A stretch of DNA of 64,000 nucleotides from Trinickia mobilis (GCF_017315705.1 NZ_JAFLRF010000004.1:310001-374000), one strand, 5' to 3'. Positions 19,444-29,238 are shown, numbered from the stretch's first letter. The notes: generated by a model from the sequence alone, not told the origin. A program made the numbers and translations.

Positions 19444-20580
19444 TTAGTAGTGCTGCGGATGTGCGAGAAAGAATCGCACCATCTCGGCGCTGGCATCGGG
19501 ACCGCTGGCATCCGTGTACGTCCCGCGGACGCTGCCACCGGCCCATGCATGCGGTGCACCGTGGATGATCCAATACTCCGCATCAATGCCGTTGGCGGCC
19601 GTCAGCCGCCGCCCCGTGCACGCGCGCCCGCCTGCCTGGCGATCCAGTGCCTCAGCGACGGGGGACGTGCTCGCGCTGAATTCCCGCACGAGCGCGCTGC
19701 CATTGGAGGGATGAACCGTCGCGTCGGCGTCGCCATGAAAGACGATCAACGGCCGCTTCGGCACGGTCGGCCCATCGTGACCGTCAGCGAGCTGCCCACG
19801 CCGTGCCCGTATGCCCCCCTTCATCGCGGCAAGAGCCGACGGCAAGTCGTGAGCGCAGCGATATGGCAGACCCGAGTGAATTCCCGCCGCGGCATACAGT
19901 TCCGGATAGGTGTGAATCATCACGGCGGCCATCGCACCACCCGCCGACAGACCGGCGACATACACGCGGGCCGGATCGACGCTGTGGCTGGCTATCACGT
20001 CGCGGGTGATTCCCGCTATCAGCGCAGGCTCGCCGCGCTCCCGCTGCTGGTCGACTGGCTTGAACCAGTTCCAGCATCTGGACGGATTCGCCCTCTTCGG
20101 CTGGATCGGATAGGCAACGAGGCAATCGTGCCGCTCGGCGAACGCGTTCATCCGGGTGCCTGCCGCGAAATCGTCCGCATCCTGCGTGCAGCCGTGCAAC
20201 ATCACGATCAGCGGTAACGGCGCGCCCCTGTACCCGCTGGGCACGTAGAGCTTATAGTTCCGCTGCCCCGCGTCGTTGACGTACGTCCGCGCACTGAAAT
20301 ACCCGCGGTCCTCGACATCGGCCTCCCTGGCGACATGCGGGTGGGGAAACGCGTCCGTTGCTCTCGCGCGGGCGGATCGATTCCCGTCGAGCGCGTCGTC
20401 GCGAAGCTGCAGCGCGTCGCGCGCGTCGACAGGTCGTCGAGGCGCCGCGCGGCCTGGCCTGCCATCGCCGCCCCGCAGCGCTCGTTGAATCGCTGCGGTA
20501 GCTTCGAGCGGCCCAGCAGTGCGCAACAGGTGCATCGCTTCCTGCATGGACGACAGGAAATCTTCATTCATCTTCATCAT
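19444..20580 (-). CDS. PHB depolymerase-family esterase (LpqC type)
   Basis: 378 residues of alpha/beta-hydrolase fold. Catalytic Ser212 lies in AGLSAGGAMA, the acid in VFHGDADATVHP (about 284-286), and the His in GAPHAWAGG near 348. MLHGCTQDADDFAAGTRMN and YPIQPKRANPSRCWNWF are signature blocks of the esterase/PHB depolymerase group. There is no obvious signal peptide, and the first 90 residues are a charged extension seen in intracellular Burkholderia homologues. It could act on intracellular polyhydroxybutyrate or on other short-chain esters. It lies 35 bases downstream of the ribbon-helix-helix gene on the same strand. Confidence 0.85.
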   Translation of the reverse strand: MMKMNEDFLSSMQEAMHLLRTAGPLEATAAIQRALRGGDGRPGRAAPRRPVDARDALQLRDDALDGNRSARARATDAFPHPHVAREADVEDRGYFSARTYVNDAGQRNYKLYVPSGYRGAPLPLIVMLHGCTQDADDFAAGTRMNAFAERHDCLVAYPIQPKRANPSRCWNWFKPVDQQRERGEPALIAGITRDVIASHSVDPARVYVAGLSAGGAMAAVMIHTYPELYAAAGIHSGLPYRCAHDLPSALAAMKGGIRARRGQLADGHDGPTVPKRPLIVFHGDADATVHPSNGSALVREFSASTSPVAEALDRQAGGRACTGRRLTAANGIDAEYWIIHGAPHAWAGGSVRGTYTDASGPDASAEMVRFFLAHPQHY

Positions 20581-20615
20581 CGTTGTCCGTATGTCGGTTT
20601 AAGCAGCCGGCCGGG

Positions 20616-21071
20616 CTAGCTGATTCTTCCAGCCAACGCTGCCTTGACCGCGGGTGAAGCGTGGAATGCGCCCAGCACCACGACCGACGCGATCGTGGCG
20701 AGCGCTAGCTCAGGGGTAACATCGGATGCAATGCTGGCAAGCCCCAGCACATGAATGTTGAGACGCTGTTTGGCCGCCCGTGCCGACTCCAGGTCCTGCT
20801 TGGAGAAGTGCTGCAGACCAAGCACTAACGCCCGGCGTGTAACCGTCTCATTCACGGCCTGGGCGTGGACCGCCAACTGGTTGCGGATCGCCGTGCGGAT
20901 CAGATCGGTGCGATTCGAGTAAAAGCCTTCTTCGACCAGCAGGTCGATCTGGCCGAGGTCGACGGGACCGAGATTAATAGTGATCTTTTCCGTCTCGCCG
21001 CCCTTCGAACGGAGCGGTACGGTGAGTGCTTGCGGGGGTTTGCGCGTTTCCATTTTCCATCCATCTGCCAT
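20616..21071 (-). CDS. Ribbon-helix-helix (CopG-like) regulator beside the esterase
   Basis: 151 residues. Residues 28-70 (EKITINLGPVDLGQIDLLVE, then GFYSNRTDLIRTAIRNQL) form a classic MetJ/Arc ribbon-helix-helix segment: one beta strand followed by two helices. The C-terminal half (LGLASIASDVTPELALATIA) is hydrophobic and may oligomerise. Adjacent to and upstream of the PHB depolymerase-type gene, so probably its regulator. Two ATGs (21071 and 21053) are possible; neither has a decisive ribosome site. Confidence 0.75.
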   Translation of the reverse strand: MADGWKMETRKPPQALTVPLRSKGGETEKITINLGPVDLGQIDLLVEEGFYSNRTDLIRTAIRNQLAVHAQAVNETVTRRALVLGLQHFSKQDLESARAAKQRLNIHVLGLASIASDVTPELALATIASVVVLGAFHASPAVKAALAGRIS

Positions 21072-21308
21072 CCATAGGGATGGTTATAGGATGGCGATCT
21101 CGCCGCGTCAATCTCCAGATATGGGGTCACGACAGGTGCGGTGCACTAAGGCACACGCCCCGTGGGGCGACAACACTCGGACGGAGCATCAAAATGCGAA
21201 GAGTCGGCTGTCGACGAATCGCGGCCGAATCTCATCGTGACCGGAAAGCGATGACGGCAATACCGCTCAATATCAATGTAGGAACATACGTTTTATCGGT
21301 ATGTCTTC

Positions 21309-22394
21309 TCACATTTTTAAGTCGAGGCGCCCAAAGACACCATCCGCTTCCCGATTCGGGCCCGCCGCAAAGAACAACGTGTTGGTGGGCTGGTTGTCGA
21401 GTCCGTTGCCGAAGGCGATGCCCCAGAGCCCATCTTGCTTGAACGTCGTGTTATTCGAGAGCGTGATGCTCGTAATGAACGCACCGCTCGCCGGGTCGAA
21501 CACATTGATCAGCCCGTCGCCGAAGTTACCCACCAGGATGTCCCCGCTAAGGTTGCCGAAGTTGCCCGGCGCCTGCGCGATCCCCCAGGGCGCATTCAAA
21601 TGACCGCCCGATGCAAAATGCTGCAGCAGATTTCCGGCCGTGTCGTAGACGTCGACGAACCCCAACCCTGTGCCGGCGACGTCGTCGTGCTTCTCCGCAT
21701 TCTGCATGGCGTAGGTCACGAACAGTTTTGACCCGATTGCCTGGATACCGAACGGCGCAAAACCCGTGGGCAACGACGGATCTTGAAATTTGCCGGGCAG
21801 CGCGACTTTCGAAAAGTTCGTGTCGAACACGTCTATCTTGTTGTTGTGGAAATCGGTCGCATAGAGAAAGTTCGCCCCCCCGTTGCTCGCCAGTGCGAGG
21901 CCCTTGTAGACTGCGCCGCCGCTGCCGTCGTCGTACGCAATGATCGCCACGGTCGGATTGACGGCGGGCGACCACGCGGTGATCGTGCCGCCCTCGCCGT
22001 CGAAGATGAATGCGGGAACGCCAGACTTGCCGCCCAGGCTGACGCTGAAGCTCTTGGTGCCGTTGAACACAATGCCGGTGGGATCCGCGGGTCCATTAAT
22101 GCCCGTCGGAATGGTGACCACGAGCGATTGGGGCACACCGTTGCCGTCATACAGCGTCGCGACCGACGTGCCGTTGTCGGCGACCCAAAAGAAGCCCGCC
22201 GGGTTAAATGCAATGCCCCACGAATTCTGCAGGTTCGGATCAGTGTGCGCGGCGGGCACAGCGCCATCCGAAACCAGCACAGTCTCCGTGAACAATGTCG
22301 GAGTAAACGAGTTGCCGGAGCCGCCGCACGCGGCGATCGTCGCCAGCGCGACACCCCCTGCAATCAGACCCAATACCGTAACGACGGATTTCAT
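21309..22394 (-). CDS. TIGR03118-type lipoprotein with beta-propeller
   Basis: 361 residues. Lipoprotein signal MKSVVTVLGLIAGGVALATI with lipobox IAAC, then a Ser/Gly linker and a six-bladed-type propeller: NSWGIAFNPAGFFWVADNGT, GIVFNGTKSFSVS, APFGIQAIGSKLFVTYA, LNAPWGIAQAPGNFGN. This matches the uncharacterised TIGR03118 family common in proteobacteria. AGGAGG precedes two adjacent ATGs (22397 and 22394); the second has the better spacing. Monocistronic on the minus strand. Function unknown. Confidence 0.82.
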   Translation of the reverse strand: MKSVVTVLGLIAGGVALATIAACGGSGNSFTPTLFTETVLVSDGAVPAAHTDPNLQNSWGIAFNPAGFFWVADNGTSVATLYDGNGVPQSLVVTIPTGINGPADPTGIVFNGTKSFSVSLGGKSGVPAFIFDGEGGTITAWSPAVNPTVAIIAYDDGSGGAVYKGLALASNGGANFLYATDFHNNKIDVFDTNFSKVALPGKFQDPSLPTGFAPFGIQAIGSKLFVTYAMQNAEKHDDVAGTGLGFVDVYDTAGNLLQHFASGGHLNAPWGIAQAPGNFGNLSGDILVGNFGDGLINVFDPASGAFITSITLSNNTTFKQDGLWGIAFGNGLDNQPTNTLFFAAGPNREADGVFGRLDLKM

Positions 22395-22397
22395 CAT

Positions 22398-23036
22398 GTC
22401 ACCTCCTGCGCCCCCGCATGCCGGTCGCACGCAATAAACGATCGGCGCCGGCGCACTATTCCTTGGCGATGCGGGTTCCTTTTCAGAGACTGGGACGCGC
22501 GAATGTCGAAGGTCATACACGGCTACTTAAGGCTTGGCGATATGCCACACACCCTTGAAGCCGTCGCCGTTCATCTGACCGGGCTGTTTGTCCTTTGCGA
22601 AGCGATAGGCATCACCACGTGACTCCACGATACAAAGGCCGCAAGCGAGGCAATGCGCAGTGTCACCGAAGACCCCATCTCATCTCGGACTGCGGCAACT
22701 GATAAACGATTGGCGACGCGTTATATTCCGTGCGTACTGTGCCCTCGTCGCGGGGAATAAGCAGAGACGGCAGACGGCGACGTACTGGATGCATTTATGG
22801 ATTGTCCGCGCGCATCATCCAGTTGGTCGCTGTGTAGATGTTTTCGTCTTCAGCGGCAAATAGCAGTTCGCCCCCCATGGCCTCGGAATAAGTCCCACGA
22901 TCCACTCGTTTAGTCGGCATGGCATTCACGGCCAAAGCTGCCCGCGCAGCGCTGCTGCTCGCGTATGCATGGAAGCAAGCACTATTGCGCGATAAGTCGA
23001 TGGCAGCAAGTGACCAGTTCAACGAGAGGTGCAGCC
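22398..23036. other. Intergenic, no gene recognised
   Basis: About 640 bases between the divergent lipoprotein and cupredoxin genes. Short open frames exist, but none has a ribosome site, family motif or consistent codon bias. It probably holds both promoters; none stands out. Confidence 0.4.
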
Positions 23037-23453
23037 ATGGGTCCCGTCCATCACATGACGATTTTCCTCAGCGCGGCTATGCTCGGTGTCTCTTCGGGTT
23101 ACAGCAATGCGCAGCAGCTCCTGAAAGCGACGCTTTTGTCGAACGCGATTCACCTGGACACCAGCCAAGTAAAAGCGGGGACCGTGACGTTCGATGTCCA
23201 TAACGCCGCGGAGAACAACTTGGTCCACGAACTCGTCGTGTTAAAGACACCCGTCGCCGATGACGCACTTCCGGTACGCAAGGGCCAGGTGCCTGAACGG
23301 AAGTTTCAAAAGATGGGCGAAGTCGAGGATGTTGCTCCCGGCAAGAGCCGGCGCCTGACGATCAAGCTCTTTCCTGGTCACTACGTGCTCGTTTGCAACA
23401 AGCCAGGACACTATTCGATGGGCATGCATACCTCGCTTACTGTCACACCGTGA
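23037..23453 (+). CDS. Secreted cupredoxin (type I copper protein)
   Basis: 138 residues: signal peptide (MTIFLSAAMLGVSSGYSNAQ) and a single cupredoxin domain. Type I copper ligands are visible as His64 (NNLVHELVVL), Cys120 (YVLVCNKPGHY), His125 and Met128 or Met130 (YSMGMH). The order His...Cys-x4-His-x4-Met is that of plastocyanin/sulfocyanin-like domains. The GAGAGG at 23024-23029 supports the ATG at 23037. It may be an electron carrier or periplasmic copper buffer; it lies 4 kb from the cus operon but has no shared promoter. Confidence 0.85.
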   Translation: MGPVHHMTIFLSAAMLGVSSGYSNAQQLLKATLLSNAIHLDTSQVKAGTVTFDVHNAAENNLVHELVVLKTPVADDALPVRKGQVPERKFQKMGEVEDVAPGKSRRLTIKLFPGHYVLVCNKPGHYSMGMHTSLTVTP

Positions 23454-23662
23454 TTGGTGCCAGCGAGTTGACAGGCTTGGGCACAGGCATCAGCCAATGC
23501 GCAGTATGTCGCGATGAGAAAAAGGGCCGCTTATGCGGTAGTGCTGATCAGTTAAGCGCCGAACTGCATTTTTGTTTGTGCTGGAAGCGGTTAAAAACGG
23601 TGCGCCGGGATGTTGGCTTGCAACGCCTCTGTGAGCGGCAGAAGTCCCTGCCTAATGTAGAA

Positions 23663-23692
23663 CGACCCGACCGCACAAGCGCCCGGGTCGTC
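23663..23692. terminator. Hairpin downstream of the cupredoxin
   Basis: ACGACCCG (23663-23670) and CGGGTCGT (23685-23692) are perfect arms with a 14-base loop. A second short hairpin, GGTCCTT/AAGGACC, lies at 23721-23737. Both sit between the convergent cupredoxin and His-rich genes. The rest of 23454-23796 holds nothing I recognise. Confidence 0.4.
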
Positions 23693-23796
23693 AAATCCCA
23701 CCCCTTAGGTTACGCCATCCGGTCCTTAGAAAGGACCTTGACTAAACGGCATTACTGTCGAAGCAGGGTTCCGATGTTTCACGCCGAGGCCGTGTC

Positions 23797-24015
23797 TTAC
23801 TGCGAAGCAGAAGCACCGATGGGGGCGTTTTGGGGCGCCTTCTTGTGCGCCATGTGGTGACTCACTTTATGCATGTGCTTCATCGTCTTGTGGGCAGGGG
23901 CCGGAGTCGTGGCGGTTGTGGTCGGAGCCGTGGCGGTCGCGGCCGGTGCGGAAGCCTGGGCGAACGCAACAGTGGCAAACAGCGATGCAATCAGGGCGGC
24001 AGCAAGCTTTTTCAA
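23797..24015 (-). CDS. Small exported His/Ala-rich protein, TTG start
   Basis: 72 residues from a TTG at 24015 that follows GGAGAATGAC, a strong ribosome site. This gives a clean signal peptide (LKKLAAALIASLFATVAFAQ). The mature part is low-complexity Ala/Thr/Pro, then a basic His-rich tail (HKTMKHMHKVSHHMAHKKAP). The ATG-initiated reading from 24066 would put 17 charged residues before the signal and is unlikely. The His/Met/Lys tail suggests metal or polyanion binding. Convergent with the cupredoxin. Family unknown. Confidence 0.65.
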   Translation of the reverse strand: MKKLAAALIASLFATVAFAQASAPAATATAPTTTATTPAPAHKTMKHMHKVSHHMAHKKAPQNAPIGASASQ

Positions 24016-24381
24016 GTCATTCTCCAGGGAAGGGGTGGCGAGGCGACGAACCTTGGCGTCGTCCAACGTTATAACGCATCGGGCTCGGTTTCGTTGACGT
24101 CAGTAAGGTTGGTTATTTTGAGAATTGGTCACACACTCTTCACAAGAACGTGCAACTGCAACTGTAATCGACGCGCTGTATCGACTTTGCGCTAATTCTG
24201 CGGCTGGGCCGAAACCATGGGGACGTACCGCCTAGCGACGCGCTTGACCGGACGCCGACACTAGACTTCGTAGTCTGGAATGTCGCTGTTGTCGGGCGTA
24301 GCGGCCGTTCGCATCCACGGGATCATCGGGTAATGTTCGGGTTGCAGCACAACCTTGACACCGCGGTCCCGGGTACCGGAC

Positions 24382-24510
24382 TCAGAAAAACAAAATGTCG
24401 TAACCGAACCGGGACGCGGCACTGGCGATATGGCGCCCCATGAGTTCGCGCGCAGCAGCGGCATTCCTGTCCGCGAACGCCTGCACGAGGGTCTCATGAA
24501 AAACAGCGTC
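24382..24510 (-). pseudogene. GntR-family (FCD domain) C-terminal fragment
   Basis: In one minus-strand frame the bases read FHETLVQAFADRNAAAAREL then MGRHIASAASRFG and a stop at 24382-24384. The pattern of a final FCD helix (ALxxRDxxAARxLMxxHI) is typical of FadR/GntR regulators. No HTH or upstream part is present: the sequence changes near 24500 into the IclR-like gene on the other strand. A decayed remnant. Confidence 0.6.
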
Positions 24511-25192
24511 AGCGAGGAGCCTTGCCGAAATCGCAAAAGTTGTCGACCTGCCACGCTCCACGGTCCAGCGGATCGTCTCCGCCCTCGGACAGGAAAACCT
24601 TGTGCAGGCCGATCGAAGCGACGGTGTGCGTCTCGGGCCTGCGCTACTACGACTGGTCGGCCGTGTTCATACCAACGTGGTCTCCATCGTGAGACCGCAT
24701 CTGGAGCAGCTCTCCGCAGATGTCGGTGAAACAGCGGTCCTCGCGCGAATGAGCGGCCGCAAACTGGCTTTCATTCACGTCGTAGTGGCTGAACACGTAC
24801 TCCGGGTAATGCCAGGAGTGGGCGGGGACCTTCCGCTTCACAGCACGAGCGGCGGCCGCGCACTCTTAGCGCTACACACCGATCAGCAAGTCAAGGCAAT
24901 TCTCGGAGACAACTACAAGCAGGCCACGCCAAGTACCGTACATTCCGCAACGGGGCTCCTGCGCACGCTGGCACGCATTCGCACGCAGGGTTTCGCGTGG
25001 GAGTCGGAAGAGTCGATCGAAGGCGTTTCCTCACTCGCCATTGCAATTGATACCGTCCTCGGGCGGTACGCCATCTGCGTTGTCGCACCGACGGCGCGCG
25101 CAATTTCAAGGCGAGACCTTTACGCCGAACGGGCATTGCGTTTGAAGGAAATATTGAAGGCCGAGATTGGGCGCAGCTCAACCGAAGCGTGA
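24500..25192 (+). pseudogene. IclR-family regulator lacking its start and N-terminus
   Basis: The frame opens after a TGA at 24497-24499 and reads SLAEIAKVVDLPRSTVQRIV, the second half of an IclR winged HTH, then a full IclR effector domain (ADVGETAVLARMSGRKLAFI, LPLHSTSGGRALLALH, GFAWESEESIEGVSSLA). There is no start codon before the HTH; the first in-frame GTG (24602) lies after it. About 25 N-terminal residues are missing, replaced by the GntR fragment on the opposite strand. Probably non-functional. A truncated effector-only protein from GTG 24602 (196 residues) is possible. Confidence 0.7.
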
Positions 25193-25617
25193 GCGCACAG
25201 TTCACTCACGAAGTCCAGCAAGCCAGAAGATCGCCGACGAGGAACGGCGCTGACAGTCGTGCTGGACACGGGCATGCCGCCGGAGATCAGGAATCTTTCC
25301 ACCGTTGTGCTGCCTATTCGCGACGGATCGGATGCCACTGTTTTGCACGAGCTTGCGGCAAGCCTGCTCTCGCGCGCGGTGCAGAGCTACCCGTCGATCG
25401 CAAGCGATTCGAGCGCGTCGATCATCGCTCTCGGTCTTGCGGACCCCCAAAGGATCTCCCCAGCGGGAATTCCAGCATGGCGACTCATATGTCGACGTGC
25501 TATGGTTTTCAACCATTTTCGTCGCTTACGTCCGCGTTGGACTACTAGATCGCGCCCGTTTCCATATGCAGGGCGCAAAGCGCTCGTAACGAATGCAACA
25601 AAAGCCAGAGATATTCT
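25193..25617. other. Intergenic, no gene recognised
   Basis: About 425 bases between the IclR remnant and the LysR gene. Open frames on both strands are short and show no family motif. The 60 bases before 25618 probably hold the LysR promoter. Likely more gene debris. Confidence 0.35.
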
Positions 25618-26547
25618 ATGGATATCTATTTGAGTATAGAAGCCTTCGTGCGTGTTGCCGAATCCGGCAATTTCGGGGTCGCCGCGCACCAACTCGGCGT
25701 TGCAAAGTCCGTCATCAGTACTCGCGTGCAACAACTTGAAGAGCATTTAGGTGTCCCCCTCTTTCACCGCTCAAGTAGGGCGGTGAAGTTGTCGGAGATC
25801 GGTGTTTCATACTACGCCAAGTGCCATGATCTGATAGATCGCATGCAGTCCCTCTCTCAACGATCAAAGGACATTACCGCGGCCTTAACTGGCACCTTGC
25901 GAATCGCAGCCTTGAACGGCTTCGCGTTGCAGCATTTGCCTGCTGTAATCGAAACATTCAGAAAGGGGCATCCGCATGTCGAATTCGACGTCGTTGCGAA
26001 CGATCAGATAGTGGATCCTGTGCAGGAAGGCTTTGACGTCGTACTTCAGATATTTCCGCCTGCCTCCGAATCGCTGATCGAGCGTCGACTGTTTCGGATG
26101 CGGGGCGTGTTCGTCGCTGCTCCGCAGTATCTTAACGATAGATCGCCTATTTCGACTCCGGATGATCTCTGCCTCCACGATTTCGCGTGTTACCGCTACT
26201 ATCCTTGGCGGAACCGATGGACGTTAACCAAAAGCTCGCAGCACAGCGAGGTCACGTTGGTACCCGCGCTTCGCTCCAACAGCATCCATCTGGTGCAGGA
26301 GTTTGCACGTAGATCATTGGGAATTGCCTATGTACCGACGATGGTCGCTTGCAATGATCTTTTAGAAGGGAGACTCATTCGTGTTCTTCCCGATTATCAG
26401 ACGGAAACTCCGTATTTTTCGGCGGTGTATCCAACTTCACATCGTGCGACAGCGAAGGTGAAGTTGTTCATAGATCTGCTTTTGTCTACATTCTCGATGG
26501 AACCGGAATGGGATCGAGTTCTTGGACTGACGGGAGATATCGCCTGA
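25618..26547 (+). CDS. LysR-family transcriptional regulator
   Basis: 309 residues. N-terminal winged HTH (residues 4-63: SIEAFVRVAESGNFGVAAHQ, LGVAKSVISTRVQQLEEHLG, VPLFHRSSRAVKLSEIG) and a periplasmic-binding-protein-like effector domain (about 92-295; LRIAALNGFALQHLPAVIETF, RRSLGIAYVPTMVA). It belongs to the CrgA/DsdC-like large group common in Burkholderia; the effector is unknown. No divergent target gene survives upstream, where only debris is seen, so the target is not predictable. Its codon use is less GC-biased than that of its neighbours. Confidence 0.88.
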   Translation: MDIYLSIEAFVRVAESGNFGVAAHQLGVAKSVISTRVQQLEEHLGVPLFHRSSRAVKLSEIGVSYYAKCHDLIDRMQSLSQRSKDITAALTGTLRIAALNGFALQHLPAVIETFRKGHPHVEFDVVANDQIVDPVQEGFDVVLQIFPPASESLIERRLFRMRGVFVAAPQYLNDRSPISTPDDLCLHDFACYRYYPWRNRWTLTKSSQHSEVTLVPALRSNSIHLVQEFARRSLGIAYVPTMVACNDLLEGRLIRVLPDYQTETPYFSAVYPTSHRATAKVKLFIDLLLSTFSMEPEWDRVLGLTGDIA

Positions 26548-26778
26548 ACTTTGTAGGCGGTCATCCAGTAATCGGCTAACGATGGTTTCCATACTACAAC
26601 TAGCTACAACGCGCCGGGTTTTGAAACTTCGTAACGCGCGTCATGACGTTGCCCGCCTGTGTCTACCACCGTCTTCATCGCCACAACGGCGAGATAGTCT
26701 GCCCGCGTTGGGCCGGATCGCGAGACGGTGCCCGACGAATTTGCTGCTTCACCAGCCGCGCCAAATGCTAGGGCGCGG

Positions 26779-28593
26779 TCATTCGTGATGGACCTCGATC
26801 CTGTTGCGCCCGCGTTCCTTCGCGAGATAGAGCGCCTTGTCGCAGCGCGAGAGAGCCTGATCGACGTCGACATCCCTTGCCCGCATGCTGTCGATGCCGA
26901 CACTGACGGTCAGCGCGATGCGCTCGTCGGCGTGAATCAGCGGTGTTTCGTCGGCGCGCCGCTGCACACGTCGCGCAAAGGCGATCGCTGCTTCAGTGCC
27001 CGTGTCAGGCAGCACGACCGCAAATTCTTCGCCGCCGATCCTCCCTACAACGTCGCCTGCGCGTGCTTCCAGGCGCAGCACTCCGGCGAAGTGGCTGAGC
27101 GCGCGGTCGCCGAGCGCGTGCCCCCAGCGGTCGTTGAGCGTCTTGAAATGATCCAGGTCGAGCATCAGCATGGCGGCAACGCCACTATCGCCGCACCGGA
27201 TCCGGGCAAGTTCCGCTTCGCTTTGCATCATGAAGTGGCGGCGATTCGGAAGCTGGGTCAGGTGGTCGGAGGTTGCGAGTTCGTGCAGCTCCCCCTCGAT
27301 ACGCTTGCGTTCCGTGACGTCCGTAATGAAACCGTGCCACAGCGTGCTGCCGTCCGGCATGCGTTGCGGCCGGGCGTCGCCCTGTCGCCAGCGCAGGCCT
27401 TGACGCGGCAGCTTTACCCGGTATTCGAGGTGCCATGGCGTCAGGTGCGCCGCCGATTCCTGCAGCGACCGTCGATAAATGCCGATGTCGCGGGGATCGA
27501 TCAGCGCCTCAATCGGGTCGGCGCTCCGAGCGACTTCGTCCTGGCTCACCTCGTAAACGTCCCGAATGCCTTCGCTCACGTAGGGGAAGGCGCCACTTCC
27601 CTCGCTCGTTTGACGATATTGAAAGACGAGGCCGGGCACTTCGTTGGTCAGGTTGGTGATGAGATCGTTTGTCTGCTGCAACTGCAAGGTCAGCTCGCGC
27701 AAGGCCGTGATGTCCGTAGTCGTGCCGACCATGCGCAGCGCCCGGCCGTCGCTGTCGCGGCTGACCACTTTGCCGCGGCTGCGGATCCACTTGTACGTGT
27801 CATCCTTGCAACGGATGCGGTGCTCGACCGCGTAGCCGTCCGTCCGGCTCTCGAAATGCGCTTGCATCGTTGCCTTGACGTACTCGAGGTCGTCCGGATG
27901 CAAACGAAGGTAGGCGTCTTCGATCCGGTTGCTGAGTTCATGCGGCCCGTAGCCGATTATTGCCTTCCACGCCGGGGAATATCGAATTTCGCCCGTGACG
28001 ACATCGCGGTCCCAGACACCTGTTCCGCTTCCCGTCAGCGCGAGTGTCACCAGGTAGTTTTCGGCCTCCAGCTCGGACACGCGCCTTCGCAATGCCATCT
28101 CTGTCTGCGCCCGGGCAAGCGCGTGCGAGGCCAGCGCCGCCAGTTCGCGCAAATGCATGCGCTGTCCGTGGTCGAGCGTGCGAGACTCGACATCGAGCAG
28201 GTACAGCGCCCCCAGATGGCGCCCGTCGTTGCCGGTCAGCGCACACGCGGCGAGAAAGCGCGGCCATCTTGCCGTGACGCCGTGCTCCGCAATGGAAAAC
28301 CGCGAATGGTCGCGTGTGTCGGGGATGACGACCACCGTCTCGAGTGCCCGCCCGGCGTTGATGCGCGGAGCAAACAGGTCCGGCGGAAGCGCATGGGGCC
28401 ACTCCCCGTCGGAGGCCAGCAAACGCTGCCCGTCCGCGTCGGATATCGTGATCAGCGCGGCAAAGACACCGAAATGGGCTCGCGTCAAACGGGCCACTCC
28501 CTCGCATTCGGGACTGACCGACAGTGGCGGCCCGTCGCCCGCGAAAAAACCAGCTGACGCAACAGGATCGTCTTCGAAATCGATTTTCAACAT
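26779..28593 (-). CDS. GAF-PAS-PAS-GGDEF diguanylate cyclase
   Basis: 604 residues. Order: GAF-like sensor (about 20-165; FAALITISDADGQRLLASDG), PAS 1 (about 185-300; GTGVWDRDVVTGEIRYSPAW), PAS 2 (about 315-430; VPGLVFQYRQTSEGSGAFPY), GGDEF (about 440-600). The active site is RIGGEEF, and the inhibitory RxxD site is present as RAGD five residues before it, so an active, product-inhibited cyclase making c-di-GMP is expected. No EAL domain. The frame is open further upstream to 28788, but those residues look non-coding; the ATG at 28593 sits before the conserved start. Cytosolic, no membrane segment. It could feed polysaccharide control, but no link is visible. Confidence 0.88.
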   Translation of the reverse strand: MLKIDFEDDPVASAGFFAGDGPPLSVSPECEGVARLTRAHFGVFAALITISDADGQRLLASDGEWPHALPPDLFAPRINAGRALETVVVIPDTRDHSRFSIAEHGVTARWPRFLAACALTGNDGRHLGALYLLDVESRTLDHGQRMHLRELAALASHALARAQTEMALRRRVSELEAENYLVTLALTGSGTGVWDRDVVTGEIRYSPAWKAIIGYGPHELSNRIEDAYLRLHPDDLEYVKATMQAHFESRTDGYAVEHRIRCKDDTYKWIRSRGKVVSRDSDGRALRMVGTTTDITALRELTLQLQQTNDLITNLTNEVPGLVFQYRQTSEGSGAFPYVSEGIRDVYEVSQDEVARSADPIEALIDPRDIGIYRRSLQESAAHLTPWHLEYRVKLPRQGLRWRQGDARPQRMPDGSTLWHGFITDVTERKRIEGELHELATSDHLTQLPNRRHFMMQSEAELARIRCGDSGVAAMLMLDLDHFKTLNDRWGHALGDRALSHFAGVLRLEARAGDVVGRIGGEEFAVVLPDTGTEAAIAFARRVQRRADETPLIHADERIALTVSVGIDSMRARDVDVDQALSRCDKALYLAKERGRNRIEVHHE

Positions 28594-29238
28594 ACGACAC
28601 TGCCACTTTGGATGATTGGAAACAATCGCCGACTTCGACTCTATATCGGCGCAAGAGGCGATTTCTTTAGGGCAGGCGTTCAGATCAAAGCCCCCCCCAA
28701 CAGCCGCGCTTGCCCGACTGCGGTCCAACGCAATCGGCCGGAGCCCGTACCGCGCGAGCCGATTAGTCCGTCGGCCCATGGGGGCCACTCAGACAAGGTT
28801 TATGACCGTCCGCTACGGAGTCGGCAAGAGACGCTAAATGGTGATGCGTTGCCTCACTGCTCGTTGGCCCCGAACCTCACGCTGTACCTCGAGTATTCCC
28901 CCCATAGCGAATGTTTGTAGACCGATTGTGCAGGACTCCAGCGATTTTATGGGGCGCAAATTATTGGGCAGGCCTGGTGGCAACGCTGTCCTTTCCGCAG
29001 GCGTTTGACAGCGCTTAGCTCGAGCTCTAATTCCTGGCCGACCACGTGCTGCATTTCGCGCGGTTTCGACAGGGAGGACACAGTGACGGCCGTCTTCTAG
29101 AGCGGAGTATTTAGCGCGATGGCGACGATCTTCGCGGCGGCCTGCGCAAGCGCCTTCGTGTCGGCATTGCTTTCGTCGATCCTCGAGCGAATTGCGGTTG
29201 CCCTGGTGCTCAACGCCTCTGCTACGCAGTTGCCATGG
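28594..29238. other. Intergenic, no gene recognised
   Basis: About 645 bases upstream of the cyclase and downstream of the hydrolase gene, both on the minus strand. No open frame has a family motif or ribosome site. The cyclase promoter must lie in its left part. Confidence 0.35.

Noticed and set aside
24261-24380. Minus-strand C-terminal-like reading ending MRTAATPDNSDIPDYEV
   Set aside because: It may be the tail of another lost gene beside the GntR fragment, but I could not assign it to any family.
26728-28557. 609-codon plus-strand frame opposite the GGDEF protein
   Set aside because: Composition (Arg, Ala, His) and lack of motifs mark it as a shadow; the minus strand encodes GAF-PAS-PAS-GGDEF with intact catalytic and inhibitory sites.
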